DNA from: Neurospora tetraspora
Taxonomy: Eukaryota; Ascomycota; Sordariomycetes; Sordariales; Sordariaceae
DNA: 64,000 nucleotides
Assembly (NCBI RefSeq): GCF_033439725.1
Contig: NW_026944393.1
Location: 434,001 to 498,000, forward strand
Direction: 5' to 3'
The notes below the pieces were generated by a model, which saw only the letters and a program-made list of their open reading frames with translations, made no database searches and was not told the DNA's origin. Shown piece after piece: positions 9,556 to 20,123 of the stretch (its first letter is position 1; every line of letters begins with the position of its first letter). The position numbers and the translations under genes were made by a program.

Positions 9556-12500
9556 CTCCCCCTCGATAGTCACAAATAATACAGAGACTCCCCCATATTC
9601 TATACCCGTCTATTAATATTTATCTTCACTATTACTAAATTCCAACTCTTATTTAATAGGTAGTTTAATACCTATATTCGTACCTACCTCAAAACTTCCT
9701 TACACTCTATTTATATCGATAAAACCTAATCCTTATTTAAAGGATAAGAATTAATCTTTAGTAAATAATTTAGTTAATTTATTAATTATTTACTCCTCCG
9801 TTAGTATATAAATAAAATTAATACATCCGTTTTCAACTTTTTTACGTACGAAATATTATTAAATATCGATATACTTTATCTTTTAATAGTATATAGGGTT
9901 TAATATAAATAATATAGCTCCTTAATTATTGTAATAAATAATAACGGTTTTTGTTTCCCCTATATCTACGTTAGTTTCCCCCCGAAAATTAAAGTTGAAT
10001 TCTATATATAACCGCTTTAACCAAATAGTTTCTTTATTTATTTATATTTATACTATATATTTTACTTTTATTAATAATAGAATTACCATCTATTGTTTCT
10101 TAGAATTCTAATTGATATTATTGCTACCGAAGTTAAATATAAAACTAATAATAAATTTTTCAGTATTATAATCCCCGGCCCAATTAAAGTTAGAATATTT
10201 TTTGTAAAGGGTTTAAATTTCTAAAGAATATTAGTATTATATTACGTATATTTTCAAAATATTTAAAAATCCTCTTTAACATATAGAAATAAATTTTAAT
10301 AGAGTTGTTAAAGTACTGGTTAACTACGGAAACGGCGTACGTAATATCTAGCCGCGTACCGGATATAACGTATATTAAGGACCTAACGCTTAATTAATAT
10401 ATTATTATTTTGACTTTCTTAATTTACTATCCTTCCCTGGCCTTCTTTAGCTAGTTAATAAGTATCGGAGTATCTACTAGAGTATAATATATTATACCGA
10501 AGTAAATAAAGATTTTATCAATATACTTCTATTAATCGAAATAAATTATTTTAGCCCGTCGATTACGGGTAATACGGATATTAAAATTGTAGTAATATAA
10601 ACCCAAATTTATTATTTAGAATTTAATATTTAACGTATTTTTTAAATTCTAGATTTCAATTTTATCTTTCCCTACAATTAGTGAACTATCTATATAAACA
10701 ACTATAAATATACCGTTATTAAAGGATATTCTACAATTAATAGTAATAGGATTATAGCCTAATTATTTCAATACTAAGGTAAATGTATTGAACCAAATTC
10801 TTGGTATTTACTTGAAGCCGTATAATGCTTTATTTAATTTATAGACTTTATTAGTACTATTTCCGAATTTAGAAAGTTATTCTATATAAATTGTCTCCTC
10901 TATATTCCCGTATAAGAACGCTATTTTAATATCTATTTATTCTATCTTTAAATCTAAGGCTATAGTAATAGTAAATAGAATCTTATAATTTATTAACTTA
11001 ATAACTGAAGTAAAAGTATTAAAATAATCTACTCCTTCGATTTATTCAAAACTATAGATTACCTATCGAACCTTTCGTTTAATAACCTTATTATTTAGCT
11101 TACATTTAAGTTTATAAACTTATTTATTATGTAAAATCTATATTTTTAGTATAACGTCTATTAATTCTTATATACTATTTTAGATAAGAGATTTATATTT
11201 ATTAGCTATCGGTTCTAATTATTTTTTCTAGAAGAAACTTTACTTTATTTCCTTTAGCGTTATTAGTTCTATTCTTTCTAAGTCCGTACTATTATCGTTA
11301 ATATACAATATATAATATTAAATAGGGTATTAATATTCGAGAATCCTATCCTTTGACAGATATTAAAATTCTAAATATCTTTTCATTAAAATATTAATTA
11401 ATAACGTTATTTATATTTATACTGTTATATTACGGCCTAATAATATATCCCCTTAAGGCTTAAACTTTATTATTTACTTCCAGAATACTTAGGGAAAAGT
11501 TATTTAGTATACGCTATTACCCTACAAGTACAATTTATGTAATAATAGACCTTTAACGTTATTTTTTAGAAGGTAAAGACTATATTATTGGTAAAGTTAA
11601 TACTAATAAATCGGGAAATTTCTATTTACCTAAATTGCGTCCTAATCTACCTAGAATACTCTTTAATCTACTTTAACTAATTAATTATTTACTTTAGTCC
11701 AGGGTCTAAGGTCGTCTACCCTATAGATTTATTTATTTACTTTTTATACTTACGTATTTACCTTAATCCAGCGCTATATTATCGGCTCCGGTCCGGGAAT
11801 TCGGATTCGGAATTATTTACATAATTACGTCTTTTATCCTTCGTTTAATTAACGCTTTTTTAATTTAATTATTCGTTTATTTGGCGTTAAAAGCCTATAG
11901 ACTATATATTCTTCAAAATCGATAAGTATACACTTAACTACTTTTTTATCGATCTTTTTCCGGTTTGCTTCTAGAATAAAATATTAAGCTATTATACTAA
12001 TAGTTTTAATATTACTAATATTTTATTTTTACCTATTACTTAGCTTATAAAGCGTTATATCGAATATTAAATAGGGGCTTCGATTCTTAAAGTAATTAAC
12101 CGTTTTAAAGATTTCTAACTAAAACTCCTTTGGAATATTCCTTCCAATCATAATTAGTAATAACCTTTTACGGACATATAAATTTAAACTCTCCGCTATA
12201 CTATTAGACTAATATTATTCCGTTATAGACCGTTCGATTTGTATGCCTCTCTTAGCTACCTATATATTAAATTCATTATTATTAAATTTTTAAGCTCTAT
12301 CTAAGTGATAGGGTAATTCCTAGATTTCCCTACCTTACCTATATTATAGCTTAGACTAGTAATGACAGCCTAGATTAGCTGGGCTGCCATGGAGGCACTA
12401 GCTTGCCATGCCCAGTCCTGTCGCCTAGAGCTCGGGCTACCTCGTGGCCCGTGCCCTAGCTCGCTGCACAGTATACCTTCTGCGTGCAGACGGCTAGCTG

Positions 12501-15295
12501 GAAGCCAGTCCTTTCCTCTTACAACATCTCTTCTTTTTGCACACAATATAACCTCATTCTAATAACCCTATATTACGTACTTTGAATAATCCTCGTATTA
12601 CTAAGTAAATAATTATATACTTTGTTCTTCAGGGTTCCTTTATTTCTAGCTTTTATATGAAAGTTTAAATAAATTCCTATACCCTTACCCTATCTTTAAT
12701 AACTAATAATCCGCTAAATCTATTATATCTATCGATTTAATATAATTTAATAGTATTTACTTCGATGTCTTATAATATTAAATGGATTACAAATATCTAT
12801 ATAAATTATATTCAATATATATTCAGCTTATCGAAGTTTATTATAGTATAGAATGTCCTTTATCCGGCCTTTAATGTATATTTCGTACGTATAGTATTAT
12901 TGGGTATCTTTTATTTTATCGATTATATTTTTTATTTTAATAAAATTTCCCTCCCCTAAATACCCTATATATTCGTACTAAAATCTTATCTTCGGGCTAA
13001 CCGAATGAAAGACTAGAATTTACTAAGTAGTATCAGTAGTTTATAAAATAAATAAATTATTAAAGCGGGTAACTTAAATACCTATCCCGCTTTTTTCGAT
13101 TCGCTAGTAATTTTTAAATAAAATTATATTAGTATTATAATTAAGGAATTAGGTTATAGAAATTAAATTAATATTAAAATTAAGGGTAAAAAGAATATTA
13201 TTAAATCGAATTATAATAACCGTACCGTTAAAGTTATATTTCTTCTTAACTACGTTAATACTTAATATAGGAACCTTTACGCTGCCAATACCGGTAATAG
13301 AGCTATTATATAGCTTAAAATTAATAAAGTTATTTCGAATTATTATTATATATTAATTATAACCCGAATTAAAGAAGTAGGATATTTAAACTGAGTAAAG
13401 TACTTTTATCCTGTTGTAAAATATATCGTAAAAAGTAAATACGATGTTCGTTTTCAATTTATTGTAAATAGGGATGGAAGAAGATAAGATAGAAAGTCCT
13501 ATATTTATAATAAAAACTATTTAATAGGTCGGGGTTATTATTATAAAAATTAATATTGAAAATAGGTTTTTATCTTTCTTCCTTTATTTGCGGGCATTGT
13601 ATTCCTTTTTCAATTCTAGGTAGAAATCCTAACACCCGTCCTTATTATAATACTTCTTATTATAATATATATAGAATTTATTCCGAAGGTCGTTAATAAG
13701 CAGGATTAATATTATACTCCACTCCCTTACTAATATCGCTACCGAATTATAATCATTTATTTCGGCGCTAATACAGATAAATTTATCCTCGGCTAAACGT
13801 AATATATTTTAAAAAATAGGTAGTACTTTATTATAAATAGTTTAGAAACTCGTCTTTTAAATACTATATTACTTTTAATTAAGCGTTTATAATAGTTTTA
13901 GAATTAATTAACTTTCGGGCAATTGATAGTCAGGGCTAAAAATAATATATTCTTCTTATAGGGAGGAGATCTTCTAACCTAATGCTTAAATATTATCGAA
14001 ATTAATAAGTTTTAGATTGTCTTATTCCTATTAAATTTATTATAGTACCCTAATTCCTTCGTCTAAGAATTCTACTTTAGCTTTAGTAAAGAACCTAATA
14101 ACGGTTATCTCCCCTTCTAATAATTGTTTAGTAAATTCATGAAGTATTATAGAAAGAATTTTAATATATTAATATCACTTATTTTTCTAAGCTTTTAGAA
14201 AGTCGATAGGGACTTTATTTACAGTAGGGTGAATTTTATTAATATTGTAAATATTTATAACGTCGATTATAAACTACTAGAAGCGATATTAAGCTTTGTA
14301 GGACTCCTTTCCGTTTAATTTTAAATTAATATTAATATTAATACCGGTAAGAAAAATCGGATTAAAGGCAACGGAAGGACCTATAATAACGGGAACGATA
14401 TGCGGGGCTACCGGTATTGTACCGCTGGGTCTATTTTCCGTAGAAGTATTATTTCTTCTAAATTTATCCGGAATTAAAACCCTATTAAATTAATTAATAA
14501 TAGCTTCGATAGTATCTTTACAATCGTCGTTATTAGTTTTAATACGTAGAGTTATATTATTTAAGGTAATAAAATTATTTATTTAATATATTGGATAGAT
14601 AAGGGTATTATTATTATAGAAATAAAATATTTGAAATTAGAATAGAGATTCCGTTTAATTTAGGAGACTACTAATATTTAGGGATTTAATTTCGATACTG
14701 AAAATATCCCTATTACTCGGTAGCTCGATTTTATTAACTATCCCTACCTTCTCAAATTCTTTTAATATTAGCGATAGTATCCCTACCAGTTCGAACGTAT
14801 TATCGCTCTCGGTATCTATAGGGTTCTATAAATTACTATACTCTAATAAGCGTTTAATAGTTCTAATTAACTATAAAAACTTATTTTATTTTATAGTACG
14901 TATAGTACTTAAAGGTTAAATAAAGCGCCTAAATTAAGAACGTCCATATTGATAATTACGTTACTTATTACCCTTACCCGTTTTTAGTCCGTTATTTACT
15001 TCTATATTTAATATTAAATAAAACAAAATTAGTAGTCTAATATTTGGAATAAAAGGATAAATACCCGATTTTTAATGTATTTTCCCGTCTTTTTTATATT
15101 ATTTTCGTTATTTTAGGTATAAGGGAAATAGGATAAATATATTTATTCTAATCGGATAAAATATAGGGTTAGAATTAGGTTATCGTTTATTTGGAGAAAC
15201 GTATTTACCGATACGCTAAATTAAAAGCGGCTTAGTAGCTTTCTAGCCCGTAATATCAGTATAGTTGCCGTATAGCGGGAGCTGGGCTCATAATT
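9556..15295. other. RIP-type AT island (element interior)
   Basis: Internal 5.7 kb of the retroelement. No usable open frame on either strand. CA and TG dinucleotides are rare while CG and CC survive, the CpA-specific signature of RIP. No intact protein can be read. Confidence 0.8.
12347..12566. mobile_element. Small GC-rich insertion inside the RIP-mutated retroelement (type unknown)
   Basis: About 200 bp of GC-rich, CpA-containing sequence interrupts the AT-rich interior. The 9-mer CCTATATTA occurs directly on both sides (12338-12346 and 12567-12575) and could be a target duplication. The core reads TGACAGCC...TTACAACA (about 12363-12515), which would suit a solo LTR, but those ends have no matching 5-bp flanks. 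No coding capacity. Confidence 0.4.
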
Positions 15296-15500
15296 TATTA
15301 AAATATATATGATAAGAGTGGGAAAAAAGCCATATTATTTAATAAGAGAAAGTAAACTACGATATAACTACCTTCCTTTTATATCCGCTTGCCTCGTCTA
15401 CCCTTAAGATACCCTTATCTACCTATATACCAATACGAGAGTGAGGCTCAAGTTGAGGCTCAAGTTAAGGCTCTACGTCACGTGATCATGACTTTCGACA
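15296..15500 (-). repeat. LTR of the copia-type element (right copy)
   Basis: 205 bp, the same length as the left copy. The terminal TG is TA here (15296-15297), as expected from RIP. Ends TTTCGACA at 15500, next to the GATAT target-site copy. Confidence 0.9.
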
Positions 15501-15505
15501 GATAT

Positions 15506-16408
15506 GGTCCCTGAACGGAATCTGAAATCCAAGTTGCGGAAAGGACGGCGGCGACGTGACAGTACCTCTAGTTCCGATACAGACACTTCCGAGTCAGAGA
15601 CCGAGAAACCCCCAATCAGGCCAGAAGACGTCGAGGATGTGATGGCGTACCGAACCGCTGAATCCTCCATGGCAATTGACTCCGACGACTCCGACCAACA
15701 AGATCTAAGCACGATTAATGGCGTAGCGAAAGCTGCCATGAGGTACTTGCACATATCGAAGGAGGATTTTGGGTTGCTGTTTCCTGCCCTTGTTCCCGTG
15801 TTTGGTTTGAGAGGCAAAAAGTGGTGGTGGGTCCTGAGTGACGAGCTGCAAGATATCGAGTGGAATAGAAAGGCCTTTCAATCTCTTTAACATGACCAAA
15901 TGACGAAGGACATGGTTGAGGCTCTGGTCAAGGGACACAAGAGCAAAGGCGTTGTCTTTGACGATGTCATTGCTGGGAAGGGTCAAGGGCTGATTTTTCT
16001 CCTTCATGGGTACGTGACGGCCACAGCGCGCAACTCTCGCTGCCATGCATGCTATTGGGGTTGAAGGATGGGAGCTCTCGGGAATGAACGGCTGACAAGT
16101 TATAGAAATCCCGGGCTAGGGAAGACACTCACAGCTGGTATGTACTCTGTCCCATTGCGGTTTGCGAGGTGCATGGTATGCCACACCCACTAACTATAGC
16201 CAAGAGAGCATTGCGGACTATCTTGAAAAACCATTGTATTCCATTTCCGGCGGAGAAATCGGTACCCGCGTGCGTGAGGTCGAAGAAAGACTCGAAAGCA
16301 TCTTCTCCTTGGCCAAGCGATGGAATGCTGTCACGCTTCTCGACGAGGCAGATGTTCTCTTGTGCAGGAGAAACTCTGCAGAAATTGACAGGAATGCCAT
16401 TGTCGGAG
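15506..16408 (+). pseudogene. AAA-family ATPase, middle fragment with Walker A and B
   Basis: Directly after the second target-site copy the host frame resumes in phase (MVPERNLKSKLRKG) and runs to 16009. There is an acidic/serine linker, then LQDIEWNRKAFQSL, an in-frame TAA at 15888-15890, and then MTKDMVEALVKGHKSKG...GLIFLLHG. Intron 16010-16105 leads to exon 16106-16137 with the Walker A motif NPGLGKT. Intron 16138-16204 leads to exon 16205-16408 with SIADYLEKPLYSISGGEIGT and Walker B LLDEADVLLCRR. The next donor is GCAAGT (16409), a GC-AG intron, now swollen to 899 bp by inserted elements. The TAA replaces one sense codon and may be a real nonsense mutation. Confidence 0.88.
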
Positions 16409-16521
16409 GCAAGTGTCGCAACTCACCCAATAATTGAGAAAACTGTGACGAACCGTTACAAGCACAGGAGTATATCGCTGGGAATAAGAACAATGGTAGT
16501 AGTAGCCAAAAGGTACTGATC

Positions 16522-16727
16522 GATTGTGAAAGCTATTGCTTGCTGAAGAGCCGTAATATAAGAGGCCTGGGGAGGCCGTCTTATATACCGACCTTCAGAA
16601 GGGCGCCGCTGCGCCGCTATTACAGTTGCGGCTCTGCGGCGCTCCCGGAGCCGCCTCTACGGCACCGCTGCTGCGGCGCCGGTACTGCGGCGCGTTCCTG
16701 ATTGGTCTATCTAGCTGCTTACATAAG
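16522..16727. mobile_element. GC-rich palindromic insertion in the swollen AAA intron (possible solo LTR)
   Basis: A short segment within intron 16409-17307 with TATATA and strongly GC-rich palindromes (for example around 16566-16580 and 16625-16650). Its ends TGTGAAAGC...GCTTACA (16525-16723) have the TG...CA form, but their 5-bp flanks differ. TGATC lies on both sides (16517-16521 and 16728-16732) and is an alternative target duplication. I cannot assign it to a class. Confidence 0.35.
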
Positions 16728-16750
16728 TGATCCCTTATTGGATCCTAACA

Positions 16751-17268
16751 AAAACCTACCCGCACCCATACATTTCCTCCATGCACCCATATACCCACCC
16801 GCGTCAGCTGTCGTATAATATGATTGTTTTAGCAGGTATTTTCAAGTTTCCTAGTATTTCCGATCTGTTGCCAATACCGGGCACCAAGATCTCTATTATC
16901 ATAATAACTTCGTTATTTGTATTAACGGGGAGGACTATAGTCTATTGGGTACCCCTTCTATCTAAGAGGGAAGAGGTAAAAGGAATCTTTTAATTAGTAG
17001 TAACGAGGGATAAGGAGATTGCAGAATATTAAGGAATACGGAATCTGACAAAAGGATTTACACTACGCGCGTGCACTTAAGAATTCAATACTAGAATACG
17101 GAGTGCCTGAAATGATATTCAATATGACGAGTATTGAAAGGACGAAATTTTATGGCTAAAAGTAGGCTTTTGGATATCAAGTATCATAGCCTATTACAGA
17201 GTGCCAGGGACCCTAACTCTTAAAACTATGGGTGCATGGAGGAAATGTATAGGTGTGGGTAGGTTTTC
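16751..17268. mobile_element. Inverted-repeat MITE in the AAA intron
   Basis: About 44-bp terminal inverted repeats: 16751-16793 begins AAAACCTACCCGCACCCATA and its near-perfect complement occupies 17226-17266. The two arms share CATTTCCTCCATGCACCCAT. The outer flanks (16743-16750 TCCTAACA; 17267-17274 CTCTAATA) agree at 5 of 8 positions, all differences being C/T, so an 8-bp target duplication altered by transitions is possible. The terminal AAAACCTACCC is shared with the 6.2-kb element at 17510, so this is probably a deleted relative. No coding capacity. Confidence 0.75.
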
Positions 17269-17307
17269 TCTAATAATTCCGCTTGGCAAATGCTAACAGA
17301 GCCTAAG

Positions 17308-17509
17308 TCTTTCTAAGAATGCTTGAATACTTTCAAGGTGTGCTGTTCCTCACGACCAGCAGGAAAAAGGATTTCGATAACGCCTTCAAGTCACGTATTC
17401 ACGTCACGATATCATACCCTGCGTTAACCTCAGTAGCTCAAAGCCAAATATGGGAAGCCTTTTGAAAGCGAACAAGGCAATCGTAAGGGATGAGTTATGG
17501 AATGAAGAA
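17308..17509 (+). pseudogene. AAA-family ATPase, C-terminal core fragment
   Basis: The exon resumes after a CTAAC branch site and AAG acceptor (17307) and reads VFLRMLEYFQGVLFLTTSRKKDFDNAFKSRIHVTI. This is the sensor-1 / second-region-of-homology part of AAA proteins (LFLTTSR...DFDNAFKSRI). A missing T in the T-run at about 17459-17463 puts a TGA in frame; in the adjacent frame it continues KANKAIVRDELWNEE. The fragment ends at the 8-bp target site (17502-17509) of the large inverted-repeat element. Confidence 0.87.
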
Positions 17510-17512
17510 GAG

Positions 17513-17549
17513 AAAACCTACCCACACTCACCCCCAAAACTATACGCAC
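17513..17549 (+). repeat. Left terminal inverted repeat of the 6.2-kb element
   Basis: 37 bp, perfect inverted match to 23653-23689. It still contains many CA dinucleotides, so RIP stopped short of this end. Confidence 0.9.
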
Positions 17550-17868
17550 TTACCCCCTATAGTAAACCTTTACCCTGACAGCCCACGCCAGTCCGTAGCC
17601 TACATATAATACCTATATTTGAAACTTCTATTTTTGCCGCAAAATTTCGTATTTCTAATATACGTAACATTCTATAGCCATTCGAATACCTTTTGCTTTT
17701 TCAATCTATTTAATTCAATCTACCTTAGCAGTCGATTAATATTATACAATTATACTTAATTGTATTATAACCTTATATCGTATTTAATTAATAGTATATT
17801 ATATTATTTTAAATTAATTGCCCTTTGCTTATCGTTAATAGATTTTATATAGATATTTCCTCGCCGTC

Positions 17869-18135
17869 TGTCATGGGGCTAGAGCCCAGAGGTTAAGCTT
17901 GGCTGTTGCTAAGCCGTATTGTTCTTATCGATAGGGTACTTGCCTTATCGATAAGGATACGGGCCCTCTAATTAACTAAACTCGTATAATTACCTAGCCC
18001 GTGCGCAGGTATATAAAACCTTCTTTCGATTATACCCTTCTGGTGTAATCTTTCCTCTCTTACTTCCTCTAATAAATATAGCATTTCAACCTTATATAAT
18101 TACTCGTTATATAATACTCGTTTGGAACCGTTATA
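17869..18135 (+). repeat. 5' LTR of the nested 2.25-kb element
   Basis: 267 bp with ATATAAAACC (TATA-like, about 18010) and a transition-altered 3' end (TTATA for TTACA). Confidence 0.88.
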
Positions 18136-19851
18136 TTATATTTAATCCTCTTTTTAAGTTAATACCATTACCCTTGTCTCGTAGGTACGCTAAAAAATTC
18201 TCTCCCCGTTACTCTTGTTTCTTCTAATAACGAAATTTTTATCCTCCCGCTTATTACTTAGACCCCCGTCCCTTTCGATAATAGTACTAACCGCTTTCCT
18301 CGCGATTCCTTAATTTTAGGATCCCTAAGAACGTTTATAGTAATTTACGGCTGCCTTCTAAACGTTACTAACCGAACTTATTTCGAAACCCGCCGCTCCG
18401 AAATTAGTACCTCTCTAATGAGAAAAGTTTTTAGGGGATAAAGAAGAATTCGAAATTTAAGTTTTAAGCGCGCAAGCTAAATTCTATATAAATAGATTTA
18501 CTATTAATAATATAGAAGCGTAATTCTACTGTCTATTCGCCTACCTATTACCTACTATTAAAAAACTACTCGTTATATTCGCTAACTCCCTTATATTATA
18601 ATTGCCGGCTACCCTCATTAATAAACTTAAGCTTACGTATAGGGACCCCAACGCCGCTAAGAGGGCCGGACAAGAGCTTTACCAACTCCGTTAGAAATTA
18701 AGCGAATTAATAGCAATTTTCTTCGCCCGTTTCAAAAAAATATTTTACCAAGTTCGTATTAACTTATAATTAGAACCTACTAAAATTAACTAATTAACCG
18801 CTACTTTAAATCACGATTAGAAGTAACGCCTCTCCGACCGAACCGACGTACCTAAGTAATATTCTCAATTATTAAAATATCTTCGTCGTCTTAATAATAA
18901 TACTTTTCTTTTAGCTACTACCTCCTCGTCATCTTCAAAGTATACCCTAGTTAAAAATAAGGGTAATGCTATAGATACCTCTATTAATACTTCGGTAATA
19001 AAACCTTCGTTACTGTCTTAAAAGTAGAAAAATAAATAGAAGAAAAAGGGTAAATATATAAACTGTAGGAATAATTCTTATTAATTCAAATAATATAAGT
19101 AAAAAACGAAAATAAATAACGTTCGAATACAACCCGGTAGGAGTTTAAGCAGTTATAATAGCAACGATTATAAAGAAGAGGAATATTCGGACTAAATAAT
19201 TATCTTATCGGTAAATAGAAGATACCCTAATAAAACTACAGTAGAAGGAGGTTTGCAAATTCGTAAAGGAAGGACTTCTATAATTATTTAAATATAACCT
19301 ACTAATCAGGGACCTAATTAGTTTCATTCCACCCCTCTACGCATATTTCTATTAAAAGAATTTACTATAAAATACAACCGTAGGAAGGTAATAAATATTA
19401 TATTTCGTAAGCATAAGGACTACTAAACTATTCTTATAGCGGTAAGGATAAGGCTCCTATTAGTAAGAGAAGCAGAATAATACAAAGTATTGGGTAATAG
19501 CCTTAATTCTAACTACTTCCTAGGTATAAATATATTTAACGGTAGAAGAGGGTCCTAGATAGACAAGGTCTAAAAATATCCCTTAATTTAATCTTACTAC
19601 TTTAATTAAAGCGTAATTTTATATAGGTAATGGCGGGTACGGTATTACCGATTCGGGTAGTAGGCAAATAATTGTATAGCGTTTATTTAGGGGCTTAAAT
19701 AGAGAAATCTTATCTTTTCTAATATTATTAATTTTTTCCCCTTTTACGAATGTATAGTATAGGTACAATTATATTAGATTTTAATTATTTCTCGTATAAT
19801 TAGCTACGAAATATTCTGTATAGTGCTCCCTAAAGGGGAGCAGGGGGGTAA

Positions 19852-20118
19852 TATTATAGGGCTAGAGCCTAGGGGTTAAACTTAGCTATTACCAAACCGT
19901 ATTGTCTTTATTGATAAGGTACTTGCCTTATTAATAAGGATGCGGGCCCTCTAGTTGGCCAAACCCGCATAATTACCTAGCCCGTACGCAAGTGTATAAA
20001 ACCTTCTTTCGACTATACCCTTCTAGTATAATCTTTCCTCTCTTACTTTCTCTATCAAATATAGCATTTCAACCTTATACGACTGCTCGCTGTGCAATAC
20101 TCGTTCAGACCCGTTACA
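19852..20118 (+). repeat. 3' LTR of the nested 2.25-kb element
   Basis: 267 bp. The first bases are TATTATAGGG where the 5' copy has TGTCATGGGG. Ends in CCGTTACA at 20118, followed by the CCGTC target copy. Confidence 0.88.
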
Positions 20119-20123
20119 CCGTC

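Larger units (their letters stand above)
9351..15500 (-). mobile_element. RIP-mutated Ty1/copia-type LTR retrotransposon inserted in the AAA gene
   Basis: Two 205-bp direct repeats (9351-9555 and 15296-15500) start TG and end CA on the intact copy, and are flanked by GGTAT (9346-9350) and GATAT (15501-15505), a 5-bp target duplication with one transition. Orientation is minus: a purine tract lies next to the left repeat (seen as CTCCCCCTCG on +). Inside the right repeat, 15274-15293 reads GGGAGCTGGGCTCATAA, the anticodon region of initiator tRNA-Met, so the primer-binding site looks like the half-tRNA type used by copia elements. At 10680-10715 on the minus strand YIDSSLI resembles the reverse-transcriptase YVDD box. 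The interior is AT-rich with almost no CpA and is riddled with stops, so the element is dead. Confidence 0.9.
17869..20118 (+). mobile_element. Short (2.25 kb) non-autonomous LTR retroelement nested in the inverted-repeat element
   Basis: Two direct repeats of identical length, 267 bp (17869-18135 and 19852-20118), with TG...CA ends (TGTCATGGGG; CCGTTACA) altered by transitions in one copy or the other. A perfect 5-bp target duplication CCGTC flanks it (17864-17868 and 20119-20123). A polypurine tract (AAAGGGGAGCAGGGGGG, 19832-19848) abuts the downstream repeat, so the orientation is +. The interior is only 1.7 kb, too small for a pol gene. It may hold a decayed gag, but RIP has destroyed the frames. 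It must have been moved by proteins supplied in trans. Confidence 0.88.

Noticed and set aside
12363-12515. Solo LTR with TG...CA ends
   Set aside because: The 5-bp flanks (AGTAA and TCTCT) do not match, so a solo LTR with these ends is not supported; kept only as an insertion of unknown class.
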